This document shows positions 62,301 through 64,000 of a stretch of DNA of 64,000 nucleotides, one piece after another. This DNA comes from Agelas oroides (Eukaryota > Porifera > Demospongiae > Agelasida > Agelasidae). Location: positions 15,102,405-15,166,404 of the forward strand of contig OX422184.1 in NCBI GenBank assembly GCA_949130485.1, in the 5' to 3' direction. Every line of letters starts with the position of its first letter. Position 1 is the first letter of the stretch. Under the pieces are notes generated by a model that was not told the DNA's origin, ran no database searches, and saw only the letters and a list, made by a program, of their open reading frames with translations. The translations under genes and the position numbers were made by a program.

Positions 62301-63529
62301 TGTTTTTATGGAGAGAAAAATTCAAATACTGTGTAGCTGATTGCTATAACAACCAAAAGACTGTAAATGCTCTGACTGCAATCGAGCGCACATTAAATAG
62401 CAGCAAACTTGCTTTGGAACTATTTTTTCTGAGCTTGGACCCACTTTATAAAGATGACACTTGAACGTCAAAGCATCATCAAAGCACCGTCCTACATGGC
62501 AAAGCGCAGCGACATACAACAGCCTTCACATGTGGTTCAAAATTTTGCTTTTTAAGGGTTAAACTTTCACAGTCTGAGACATATCCATCAAATTTCTTGC
62601 CATACAATATGTCTTCACCCTACATGTAGCTGAGTTCAGGCATTGTTACTAAAGGTTGGTAAGACAAATCTCCTTTCCTCTGAAAGTATTCGGAAGAGTC
62701 TAGTGAAGCTTAAATAGGATACAACTGTGAAGTGTGGGCAGCTGATAATTACTGAAGGTAGGTTTTCACTGGCAATGAGATGACTAGCTATATAAAACAA
62801 GTATATAGTGGGTGGAATAAATGTTGTATAATGTGATCGTCAACAAAACTTCTATTGCAATTTGGTGAAAAGTCAGGACAATGGTATAAAAATACAAACA
62901 AACATTTTCACTGTGGTGATAAGTAGCTGAAAGCTAACGCAGGTCCGTATGGGTACTGTACGACTCATAGTGTTATTTGTCTAAATTAGGGCAGCTTGCA
63001 CCATTTGTTGTGCAGATTATGAAGGTGTATCTGCATTCTGAAAGTTGTAAAGCGTTACATGTCATGAAGATTTTAAAATCACGACTAAATACTTCGTCTG
63101 ATTTTGATGGGACGTTGTCTGTAGAGATTCTTCTGTAATACCCAGGCCTACAAATATTACAGCTTGTATACAAAGCAACACTATACCAGTGAGCAGCACC
63201 AACACATTATTGCTGATGTTTATAAATTTTCTCTACAGCTCTCGCTCTTGACTCAGTTCAAAACCTGACAGCAACTATTGATGAACGTGCACATTCAATG
63301 ATACTGAAGTGGGACCCACCATCCAATGCCGGAGATGTTGTAGTGTATGATATTCGTTATAGAGAATCTTGTATCACACCCTACTGTAAGACAAGTGTGA
63401 ATGCTCCAGCAACAAGTGTTCTCCTTACAAGGAAATCTAGCCTTAATTCACCAGCAAAATATGACTTTGAGGTCAGAGCACAAGATCCCAATTGTGAAGG
63501 ACAGTGGAGTGGAATTTCAGTGTATAATG
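14843..63529 (+). CDS. multi-FN3-domain protein gene, partial (18 exons A-R)
   Basis: Eighteen exons each code one FN3 module of about 92-136 residues. Conserved features are a strand-B tryptophan (LKWDPP or LTWDEP), a Y-x-I/V-R-F/Y strand-C block and a C-terminal FEVRA block. Every exon starts after AG with two bases of a split codon and ends with a single G before GT, so all introns are phase 1 and every exon is a multiple of 3. The spliced total is 5487 nt (1829 codons) without a stop. FN3 tandem arrays of this kind occur in adhesion molecules, matrix proteins and the ectodomains of receptor kinases or phosphatases; which one applies here is not shown, because both ends of the gene are outside the window. 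Introns range from 162 bp to 7.7 kb, and size differences are largely mobile-element insertions. Confidence 0.85.
15159..15426. mobile_element. palindromic MITE family 1, copy 2
   Basis: The ends ATATGTGGCAGTCCCGGG and CCCGGGACTGCCACATAT are exact complements. The centre has GGGCTCATATGCG and CGTATGAGCCCC. It lies only ten bases after the exon A donor site. Confidence 0.9.
15427..15958. other. intron A-B, first part
   Basis: Holds a decayed repeat near 15683-15810 (CCCGAAAATAGGCTCACC, ATGCCCACCTCCC, CTCTCGAAAGTATGCCCACC) that recurs at 63642 and, more weakly, at 23420. A GGGGCAAGCCTGAGCGAGC end-like motif at 15610 matches the TIR of the element at 20934. No gene was seen. Confidence 0.5.
16243..16376. 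repeat. ~134-bp palindrome
   Basis: GTACCATGGGCTTCT..., GTGTATGGG and GCAGTTTTATGTATTCCC are mirrored by GGGAATACATAAAACTGC, CCATACACCC and AGAAGCCCATGGTAC, with a 13-base centre. It could form a cruciform or be the terminus of a smaller palindromic element just upstream of the recombinase gene. Confidence 0.8.
16482..17965 (+). pseudogene. DUF3504 / Crypton-like tyrosine recombinase, frameshifted
   Basis: ATG at 16482 ([17 protein letters not shown]), then an acidic linker ([13 protein letters not shown]), an N-terminal core-binding-like region ([31 protein letters not shown]) and a catalytic domain. Tyrosine-recombinase residues remain visible: box-I arginine in FCLRGGKE (near 17190), H-x-x-R in [10 protein letters not shown] (near 17560), histidine in [11 protein letters not shown] and the presumed nucleophilic tyrosine in VYERP (near 17665). 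The tail [16 protein letters not shown] ends at TGA 17963-17965. Three frame changes (near 16680, 17205 and 17770) break the chain. The family includes Crypton transposases and host proteins derived from them; here the breaks argue for a decayed transposon copy. Confidence 0.8.
18605..18838. repeat. 12-bp purine-rich minisatellite
   Basis: Reiteration of GAGGCAGGGGAA and variants. Strand asymmetry is extreme (almost only A and G on the plus strand), with recurring GGGG tracts that could form G-quadruplexes. The minus-strand proline/leucine and serine/alanine open frames are by-products of the repeat. Confidence 0.85.
18839..19373. other. intron A-B, unannotated
   Basis: A/T-rich; nothing recognised. 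Confidence 0.4.
19374..20396. mobile_element. TIR element with a TTAA element nested inside
   Basis: The outer ends ATACCGTATTTCCTTGATTA (19374) and TAATC-like complement AATCAAAGAAATAGGTAT (to 20396) form imperfect ~26-bp TIRs. A TTAA-flanked element (19737-20362) lies inside, so the outer element is itself only about 400 bp. Non-coding. Confidence 0.55.
19737..20362. mobile_element. TTAA-flanked MITE family B, copy 1
   Basis: Starts TTAACTCTTTACCCCCGA and ends TCGGGGGTAAAGAGTTAA, an 18-bp near-perfect TIR with TTAA at both ends. Internal GCGCCCGTA repeats occur near 19757 and 19800, and a GAGATTGATTTCTGCGCATG block before the right end is shared with 37322-37457 and, in related form, 59593-60208. 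Piggybac-like on target-site grounds only. Confidence 0.75.
20397..20933. other. intron A-B, unannotated
   Basis: No gene, repeat or RNA feature recognised. Confidence 0.4.
20934..21679. mobile_element. TIR element with GGGGCGAGCCTGAG ends
   Basis: TGGGGCGAGCCTGAGTGAG at 20934 and CTCGCTCAGGCTCGCCCCA at 21660-21678 are inverted. Similar ends occur alone at 15610 and 55803. Inside, short open frames have no recognisable product. Confidence 0.6.
21792..22682. mobile_element. TIR element with TACTCAGG ends (~0.9 kb)
   Basis: TACTCAGGGGCATTAAAAGG...CTGGGTCCAG on the left is mirrored by CTGGACCCAGTCCTTAACG...CCTGAGTA on the right. About 25 of 31 positions are complementary. No transposase is inside. 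The flanking 22683-22871 contains nothing else. Confidence 0.65.
22872..23162 (+). CDS. FN3 exon B (type I, shifted acceptor)
   Basis: Acceptor CTGTTTCCAG, donor GTACAT; 291 nt. Module: [65 protein letters not shown]. In sister exons LVPG precedes QVQN and is coding. Here the equivalent LFPG codons precede the only usable in-phase AG, so the exon is about four codons shorter at its 5' end. Confidence 0.8.
23163..24869. other. intron B-C, first part
   Basis: Contains a faint copy of the CTCTCGAAA/CCCACC repeat near 23420-23510. Open frames at 23508-24073 show no recognisable domain. No gene seen. Confidence 0.45.
24870..25491. mobile_element. hAT-like element with 8-bp duplication CATGATCA
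   Basis: Ends TAGCCTTGTACCCAGGC and GCCTGGGTACGAGGCTA, extended inside by GGGAGGAGAAAGACG and its mirror CGTCTTTCTCCTCCC. CATGATCA occurs at 24862-24869 and 25492-25499. Non-coding; same TIR family as 13763-14401 and 55190-55772. Confidence 0.75.
25768..26012. mobile_element. small palindromic element in intron B-C
   Basis: AAGGAATTTAGATGTTATGA..GCGAAAATAGAGG (from 25812) is mirrored by CCTCTATTTTCGCC..TAACATCTAAATTCCTT (to 25899). A second inverted pair, GTAGCCTCATT / AATGAGGCTAC (25967-26012), matches the hAT-like TIR. Boundaries are uncertain; two small elements may be side by side. After it, 26025-26055 has a few TTAGGG-like words before exon C. Confidence 0.6.
26107..26391 (+). CDS. FN3 exon C (type II, shifted acceptor)
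   Basis: Donor GTATGT. Compared with exons D and K, nine bases including the usual CAG acceptor are missing before TTTCTGACCCAG. The in-phase acceptor is therefore CTGACCCAG at 26106, giving 285 nt. Module: [20 protein letters not shown], then [15 protein letters not shown] and [10 protein letters not shown]. If the acceptor is not used, the exon could be skipped without a frame change. An ATG at 26085 is open in frame, but I do not take it as a start. Confidence 0.7.
26578..26880 (+). CDS. FN3 exon D (type II)
   Basis: Acceptor TCTTTTACAG, donor GTAAGT; 303 nt. [57 protein letters not shown]. It lacks the CYNE cysteine found in most type II modules and so keeps only one of the two conserved cysteines. 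Only 186 bp of intron separates it from C and 162 bp from E. Confidence 0.9.
27043..27450 (+). CDS. FN3 exon E (type III, enlarged)
   Basis: Acceptor TATCCCTTTAG, donor GTGAGT; 408 nt, the longest of the set. [37 protein letters not shown], then an insertion in the strand C-C' region with extra cysteines ([12 protein letters not shown]) before [12 protein letters not shown] and [15 protein letters not shown]. The insertion is absent from its partner exon L, whose last ~35 codons and first intron bases (GTGAGTTGAAGCAAGCC) are otherwise the same. Confidence 0.88.
27451..28190. other. intron E-F, first part
   Basis: The start resembles intron L-M over about 24 bases. The rest shows no gene or recognisable repeat. 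Confidence 0.45.
28191..28967 (+). mobile_element. TTAA-flanked MITE family A, copy 4
   Basis: Starts TTAACCGATTATATGTGG; contains AGAAGCCCTCAAAGGG (near 28376), three TTAGGG-like units (near 28465), CCTCCGTAAACCGGCTACA (near 28768) and GGTTAATTGCATACCATTTA near the end. The right terminus is diverged. Closest to copy 3 (13091). Open frame 28199-28510 is not a gene. Confidence 0.65.
28968..29413. other. intron E-F, last part
   Basis: A plus-strand open frame (29022-29366) has no recognisable domain and lacks splice support. Nothing else seen. Confidence 0.4.
29414..29722 (+). CDS. FN3 exon F (type I')
   Basis: Acceptor AATTTCCCAG, donor GTATGC; 309 nt. [37 protein letters not shown], a short insert [12 protein letters not shown], then [20 protein letters not shown]. 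Its close partner is exon M; the [15 protein letters not shown] block is the same in both. Confidence 0.9.
29723..30263. other. intron F-G
   Basis: 541 bp; nothing recognised. The partner intron M-N is 241 bp. Confidence 0.5.
30264..30566 (+). CDS. FN3 exon G (type II)
   Basis: Acceptor CTTTCTGCAG, donor GTATGT; 303 nt. [67 protein letters not shown]. The FEVRAC cysteine is replaced by tyrosine while the CYNE cysteine is kept. Partner of exon N. Confidence 0.9.
30567..32568. other. intron G-H, first part
   Basis: Two kilobases without any gene, tandem repeat or inverted repeat that I can recognise. There is a poly-G run near 31243. Confidence 0.45.
32569..34771 (-). mobile_element. candidate autonomous IS630/Tc1-type DNA transposon
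   Basis: GCGTTTTCTAAT at 32569-32580 and its exact complement ATTAGAAAACGC at 34760-34771 bracket an intact transposase gene on the minus strand. The 12-bp TIR is short and no clear target duplication is visible, so the boundaries are provisional. It lies in intron G-H, antisense to the host gene. Confidence 0.5.
32784..34682 (-). CDS. IS630/Tc1-mariner-type DDE transposase, intact
   Basis: 632 residues, uninterrupted. The N-terminus is basic ([18 protein letters not shown]) and followed by a charged low-complexity region with repeated ERREE/ESS motifs (residues ~25-85) and an HTH-like DNA-binding segment (residues ~115-235; [16 protein letters not shown]). A DDE_3-like catalytic core follows. 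Presumed acidic residues are in [13 protein letters not shown] (~315), [19 protein letters not shown] (~425) and [16 protein letters not shown] (~555, a glutamate). The arrangement HDETTF / DQS.H / [10 protein letters not shown] is that of a transposase group I know from fungi and invertebrates. The role would be cut-and-paste transposition in the nucleus. It could instead be domesticated, but nothing here shows that. Confidence 0.85.
   Translation of the reverse strand: MPPKPKRKLQLEAARARKVAKLGESSERRDESSVSERREEGHGSGVERRGESSASGMRDETSVSLRREEGPESEISSDESDDADFNPNESVTTEEQQALALQHIEEWVSVLPRDDVMSLSLTLHHVLVNVHGVKKVDAAPTIAEVTGKGKRTIGRWRKLFYDNAGAFPDSEQGHYRRQGILWSDEELCVAARTYIRQNAVVKGRPNTNAVSFTRWVNDHLLPNSILEPGFPRHIGVETGRKWLHELGFEVLNKKKGVYIDGHEREDVVKHRKKFLRQLVAGGFLTKDGAPNDEAKNAFPDDIESPSAERRQKNIFIFHDETTFNANDDEGLQWGTPDSQLIRPKSRGSGIMVSDFITERDGFLCLTEEEYQAAKRNNPNIRMSARKLLEYGESREGYWTSEKFMKQMEYAVKIAEAKYPKEQGYHLFWGFDQSSCHGAYSDDALNANKMNAKPGGKQPLMHDTVYNGKPQSMKKRILVGGHYQWIPKGLIEVFTERGCYNRTMKLEDMRKEIATHPDFKNEKTVLERFINSRGHAFLFIPKYHCELNAIERCWSQAKRYTRAYCNYSITGLRRNIPESFDTISVENIRNYFRQARQYMYGYLLGHQAGIELEQLVKNFSKQFKSHRRVAEGQ
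34772..35017. other. intron G-H, flank of transposon
   Basis: Nothing recognised. Confidence 0.4.
35018..35137. repeat. ~31-bp tandem repeat, four units
   Basis: TGACTTGTAGTACCTGATAC-GGATTCTCGCG units, the last two slightly shorter and with TGCAGT for TGTAGT. The final unit decays into a TACGGCTTTTTATAAACTG flank. Confidence 0.8.
35204..35434. repeat. ~103-bp direct duplication
   Basis: ATAATATCTTGTAGCATTGA... at 35204-35307 recurs at 35333-35434 with one or two changes (CCCAGTCGATG versus CCCGGTCGATG), separated by 25 bases. A recent local duplication. Confidence 0.85.
35435..37028. other. intron G-H, unannotated
   Basis: Several short plus-strand open frames (35636-35971, 36460-36681) show no domain that I recognise; 36460-36681 is a 73-codon frame with a plausible ATG but no further support. 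No RNA gene seen. Confidence 0.4.
37029..37248. mobile_element. 220-bp MITE with 7-8-bp duplication GTTCATG
   Basis: CAAGAGCACATAAGAACGGG..CTAGAGTAAGAG at the left is mirrored by CTCTTACTCTAG..CCCATTCTTATGCGCTCTTG at the right. GGTTCATG flanks both sides (37021-37028 and 37248-37255). The duplication length fits hAT-type mobilisation. Confidence 0.75.
37322..37457. mobile_element. solo end of TTAA MITE family B
   Basis: Almost identical to 20228-20362, including the terminal GGGGGTAAAGAGTTAA. The left part of the element is missing. Confidence 0.8.
37458..37840. other. intron G-H, unannotated
   Basis: Nothing recognised before the microsatellite. Confidence 0.4.
37841..38060. repeat. (CTAT/CTGT)n microsatellite next to exon H
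   Basis: Long interrupted runs of TATC with CTGTCTGTC interruptions, pyrimidine-rich on the plus strand and ending about 70 bp before the exon H acceptor. The long tyrosine/leucine/serine/isoleucine open frame across it is a by-product. Confidence 0.9.
38133..38432 (+). CDS. FN3 exon H (type I)
   Basis: Acceptor TCTTCTATAG, donor GTACCT; 300 nt. [69 protein letters not shown] shortened ILLK-SGF loop and GVRA in place of EVRA distinguish it. Partner of exon O. Confidence 0.9.
38465..38731. mobile_element. palindromic MITE family 1, copy 3
   Basis: CATGTGGCAGTCCCGGGTAG to CTACCCGAGACTGCCACATA, with GGGGGTTCATACG / ATGAGCCCC at the centre. It lies 32 bp after the exon H donor. Confidence 0.88.
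38732..40258. other. intron H-I, rest
   Basis: A/T-rich; no gene or repeat recognised. Confidence 0.45.
40259..40540 (+). CDS. FN3 exon I (type IIb, short 5' end)
   Basis: Acceptor CACAATCTAG, donor GTAATT; 282 nt. It begins directly at [20 protein letters not shown], without the LTPDPV leader of type II exons; then [16 protein letters not shown] and [16 protein letters not shown]. Partner of exon P, which has the same short start. Confidence 0.88.
40541..40734. other. intron I-J, first part
   Basis: Nothing recognised before the Penelope-like element. Confidence 0.4.
41338..44215 (-). mobile_element. LINE (CR1/L2/jockey-like) remnant
   Basis: Minus strand, in order: an AP-type endonuclease (from ~44120, with VSETWLD, then [14 protein letters not shown] and VIMGDLNC, then [11 protein letters not shown]); a linker; a reverse transcriptase with [20 protein letters not shown] and the YADD active site in [11 protein letters not shown]; and a C-terminal [16 protein letters not shown] / [13 protein letters not shown] block ending at a (TA)n tail. 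It is split by several frameshifts and stops (breaks near 43750, 43341, 43110, 42690 and 42430) and its 5' end is incomplete, so it is dead. The exact clade cannot be fixed by eye. Confidence 0.85.
41354..41392. repeat. (TA)n microsatellite at LINE 3' end
   Basis: About 19 TA units directly after the LINE coding end, in the position of a 3' simple-repeat tail. Confidence 0.9.
44226..44618 (-). pseudogene. Penelope-like endonuclease domain C-terminus
   Basis: The frame contains [45 protein letters not shown] and [12 protein letters not shown], which match the conserved C-terminal end of the GIY-YIG endonuclease region of Penelope-like polyproteins as I know it. Everything before SAVAEHAW (the GIY-YIG start and the reverse transcriptase) is missing. 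The residues before ~44500 do not fit the family and are probably accidental reading frame. Confidence 0.65.
44770..45029. mobile_element. palindromic MITE family 1, copy 4
   Basis: A diverged copy: ATATGTAGCAGTACTGGCTAG start, CGTTGCGTATTTTGAGTGCA, centre CATATGAGCCCCGCCCTTAA, and a decayed right end. It lies 270 bp before exon J. Confidence 0.8.
45300..45602 (+). CDS. FN3 exon J (type II)
   Basis: Acceptor TCTCTCTAAAG, donor GTATGT; 303 nt. [67 protein letters not shown]. First exon of the second seven-exon block and partner of C. It shares NARY-x-G with exon K, suggesting exchange between neighbours. Confidence 0.9.
45810..46112 (+). CDS. FN3 exon K (type II)
   Basis: Acceptor CTTTCTACAG, donor GTATGT; 303 nt. 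[68 protein letters not shown] decoy acceptor copy (CTTAGCTCTCACTC, 45771-45784) lies about 30 bp upstream and is followed at once by TAAG. Partner of D. Confidence 0.9.
46287..46601 (+). CDS. FN3 exon L (type III)
   Basis: Acceptor CACCTCCTCTAG, donor GTGAGT; 315 nt. [74 protein letters not shown]. It lacks the ~30-residue insertion of its partner E but shares its C-terminus and the first bases of its intron. Confidence 0.9.
46602..47606. other. intron L-M
   Basis: Apart from the opening shared with intron E-F, and a TAAAGAGTTAA motif at 47103 that could be a remnant of a family-B TTAA element end, nothing was recognised. Confidence 0.45.
47607..47915 (+). CDS. FN3 exon M (type I')
   Basis: Acceptor GTTTTTCCAG, donor GTATGC; 309 nt. 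[75 protein letters not shown]. Partner of F; the similarity is the clearest of any pair along with E/L. Confidence 0.9.
48157..48459 (+). CDS. FN3 exon N (type II)
   Basis: Acceptor TTCATACAG, donor GTATGT; 303 nt. [67 protein letters not shown]. Partner of G; both end EWRS-x-x-x-FVG. Confidence 0.9.
48460..49021. other. intron N-O
   Basis: Near 48703-48880 a loose inverted pair (GGGCAAGTGATATGCTGAAG / GCGTTTTCCACTTGCCCC) may mark a small decayed element of ~175 bp. No gene. Confidence 0.45.
49022..49321 (+). CDS. FN3 exon O (type I)
   Basis: Acceptor TATTTTGTAG, donor GTACAT; 300 nt. [70 protein letters not shown]. Partner of H; both have the LLLK-type loop. Confidence 0.9.
49322..52744. 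other. intron O-P, first part
   Basis: A CA-rich microsatellite with ACACGCAC/CATGCATG words lies at 49470-49545. Otherwise 3.4 kb with scattered short open frames (50737-50998, 51778-52020, 52375-52620) in which I recognise no domain. No RNA gene seen. Confidence 0.45.
52745..53419. mobile_element. MITE with CATCTACAATCACTG ends
   Basis: GGCCATCTACAATCACTG at 52745 and CAGTGATTGTAGATGACC ending at 53419 are inverted, each followed inward by CTGGAC/GTCCAC words. Its ends resemble those at 2020 and 7447. No protein inside. Confidence 0.65.
53775..53945. repeat. ~57-bp tandem repeat, three copies
   Basis: TTCTCTCAGCTTTGATTTAG...CTTGTGTGGCC three times in succession, the third with T-for-C and C-for-T changes. 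The rest of 53420-54277 holds nothing else. Confidence 0.85.
54278..54553 (+). CDS. FN3 exon P (type IIb, short 5' end)
   Basis: Acceptor CTTTTGACCCAG, donor GTATGT; 276 nt, the shortest. [70 protein letters not shown]. The former GAC-CCA codons now form the acceptor. Partner of I. Confidence 0.88.
54690..54933. mobile_element. palindromic MITE family 1, copy 5
   Basis: ACATGTGACAGTCCCGGATAG to ATCGGGGACTGCCACCCATA, with GGGCTCATACACACT / TGTGTATGAGCCC at the centre. It lies in the intron after exon P. Confidence 0.88.
55190..55772. mobile_element. hAT-like element with long TIRs
   Basis: TAGCCTCATTCCCAGGCCTT and AAGGCCTGGGAATGAGGCTA are exact complements, and complementarity continues for about 60 bp (TTTTTGATTGCTTGCAGTATGC / GCATACTGCAAGCGATCAAAAA). 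No convincing duplication of the target was seen. Open frame 55488-55841 runs out of the element and is not a gene. Confidence 0.75.
55773..56853. other. intron P-Q, unannotated
   Basis: A GGGGTGTGCCTGAGAGAGC motif at 55804 resembles the TIR of 20934-21679. No gene recognised up to 56853. Confidence 0.4.
56854..57126 (+). pseudogene. HIRAN-like gene remnant
   Basis: One frame reads VVCGHHVHK, a stop, [17 protein letters not shown], then [19 protein letters not shown], another stop, and after a frame change [12 protein letters not shown]. The order of blocks (GHHVYK, GE-L-V, DRYAV-V-K-G-VVGHIPR, GLVIPC) is the same as in the intact gene at 61652. It is interrupted by at least two stops. The flanking intron to 57894 shows nothing else. 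Confidence 0.55.
57895..58194 (+). CDS. FN3 exon Q (type IIb)
   Basis: Acceptor TTTCTATAG, donor GTACAT; 300 nt. [71 protein letters not shown]. It keeps the full leader, unlike I and P. It has no counterpart in the first block. Confidence 0.9.
58359..58600. mobile_element. palindromic MITE family 1, copy 6
   Basis: ATATGTGGCAGTTCCGGGTA to ACCTGGGACTGGCACATAT. The centre is GGGCTCATATGCACTATGTA followed by a shortened right half. Intron Q-R. Confidence 0.88.
58860..59528. mobile_element. TTAA-flanked MITE family B, copy 2
   Basis: TTAACTCTTTACCGACC at the left and GGTCGGTAAAGAGTTAA at the right, exact complements with TTAA at both ends. A 26-bp direct repeat (TCATGACGCTAAAACGCGTC...) occurs at 59446 and 59490. 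The interior differs from copy 1. Confidence 0.75.
59593..60208. mobile_element. TTAA-flanked MITE family B, copy 3
   Basis: Starts TTAACCCATTACACC; internally TATAGGGACTTCCCCTCAAAATCGC and CTGAGTAAAGCAGGTTTG match copy 1. The right end is shortened and closes on the TTAA at 60205-60208, which also opens the next element. Confidence 0.65.
60205..60645 (-). mobile_element. TTAA MITE family B, copy 4 (inverted, truncated)
   Basis: TTAACCGTTTACC followed by GCATGCGCATGCACAGAAAT, CATAGCCACGAGACAAGATA and TATGGGTTACCCC, the reverse of blocks in copies 1 and 3. The far end is missing. Shares its TTAA with the previous element, so the two are head to head. Confidence 0.65.
60863..61511 (+). mobile_element. 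TTAA-flanked MITE family A, copy 5 (nested)
   Basis: TTAA (60859-60862) CCGATTATACGCG ... TAATCGG TTAA (61512-61515). Very close to copy 1 at 5269. Inserted just inside the left TIR of the HIRAN-bearing element; removing it leaves TTAA once. Open frames at 61022-61243 on both strands are not genes. Confidence 0.8.
61652..61990 (+). CDS. small HIRAN-like domain protein
   Basis: 112 residues, ATG at 61652, TGA at 61988-61990, no intron. Blocks: [54 protein letters not shown] and [11 protein letters not shown]. The V-R-G-H...W-P..GE.L..E......HD..AVAV...G..VGH.PR pattern is that of HIRAN domains, which bind DNA ends in helicase-like repair factors. Short stand-alone relatives occur in invertebrate genomes as far as I know. 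It fills almost the whole protein. It is carried inside a TIR element, and a second, dead relative lies at 56854. It could be element cargo or a captured host gene; expression is unknown. Confidence 0.6.
   Translation: MATTFRIESTVRGHLVYKAAWSPYIGEELPVQREVNNIHDDFAVAVLKNGNTVGHVPREISRVCWYFLHKSGSEMTCIVNGDRRRSEVDGKGLVVPCVYTKSSEGNKNTLTD
62265..63238. other. intron Q-R, last part
   Basis: Nothing recognised; minus-strand open frames at 62322-62519 and 62973-63173 have no domain. Confidence 0.45.
63239..63529 (+). CDS. FN3 exon R (type IIb)
   Basis: Acceptor TTTTCTCTACAG, donor GTATGT; 291 nt. [74 protein letters not shown]. Last exon in the window; the phase-1 donor shows that the gene continues. 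Confidence 0.9.
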
Positions 63530-64000
63530 GTATGTATTGTATGTTTTGTTCCTTGTTATACAGTTGTCAAAATTATTTTATTTACGGGTGTAAGAGGGTA
63601 AGCAGAAATGTCCAAATGCTTCTATACTTTGTAACAACTTTACCGTAATCTCTCGAAAATAGGCTCACCATCACCATGCCCACCTCTTTTTTGAATGTAG
63701 TTATCGCGAAGGGTAATACACCCTCCTGTTTATGCAGTAGTACAAGCGGCATGTGGGATGTGAAACAGGAAATTAAACCTTGTTTGGCCTAAATGGGAAA
63801 TGTGTGCAATCAAAATTCTACCAATTTAGGTGGGCATATTTTCGAGAGTTGATATTTTTTCTTGAAAATGCGTATGCCCACCTCACACACAGGTAGTCTA
63901 GCTCTTTTTAACCCTTTAACACCGATTATATAGTGCACAATAGTGACAATTTCTACTGCTTCTTTCTCCCTGGACATGAGGTGAGAGAGATTGATACTAC
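63530..64000. other. intron after exon R, with two element fragments
   Basis: Near 63642-63850 lies the CTCTCGAAAATAGGCTCACC ... GGTGGGCATATTTTCGAGAG inverted pair seen in part at 15683. At 63908 TTAACCCTTTAACACCGATT looks like the left end of another TTAA-type element that runs off the window. Confidence 0.5.

Overview
The window looks like a piece of a transposon-rich, intron-rich early-branching animal genome. A sponge is my best guess, but this rests only on overall character and not on a diagnostic gene. The evidence for an animal is a long plus-strand gene built from fibronectin type III (FN3) modules, one module per exon, with every intron in phase 1. This is the classic exon-shuffled extracellular or receptor architecture. 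There is no bacterial-style gene layout.

The one host gene I can support spans at least 14843-63529 on the plus strand and is open at both ends. I assign 18 FN3 exons (here A to R). All are multiples of 3 (276-408 nt), together 5487 nt or 1829 codons without an in-frame stop, and all junctions are consistent with GT/AG splicing in phase 1-1. No start codon, signal peptide, membrane segment or catalytic domain lies in the window, so the protein's function cannot be named beyond a multi-FN3 protein. The exons fall into subtypes, and their order shows that seven exons C-D-E-F-G-H-I (26.1-40.5 kb) correspond one by one to J-K-L-M-N-O-P (45.3-54.6 kb). I read this as a tandem block duplication. 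Three or four exons (B, C, I, P) appear to have lost the usual acceptor and to use an in-phase one further inside the exon.

Region 1-14.8 kb is almost entirely mobile-element debris. It holds a perfect hairpin; a 0.67 kb and a 0.95 kb long-inverted-repeat element; TTAA-flanked (piggyBac-like) miniature elements; a decayed Ty1/copia retrotransposon (6904-9895, intact 5-bp target duplication) sitting in a Penelope-like fragment; a broken Tigger/pogo transposase with an 11-residue tandem expansion; and a hAT-like element nested in a TTAA element.

The introns of the FN3 gene carry more elements. These include a TIR-bounded unit with a Crypton-type (DUF3504) tyrosine recombinase (15959-18522), an intact 632-aa IS630/Tc1-type DDE transposase (32784-34682), a Penelope-like element with a LINE inside it (40735-44696), and a TIR element carrying a small HIRAN-like gene (60841-62264) with a nested TTAA element. 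There are also six copies of one palindromic ~250-bp MITE, and several minisatellites and microsatellites. The remaining intronic stretches hold nothing I can recognise. No tRNA, rRNA, CRISPR or promoter could be supported.
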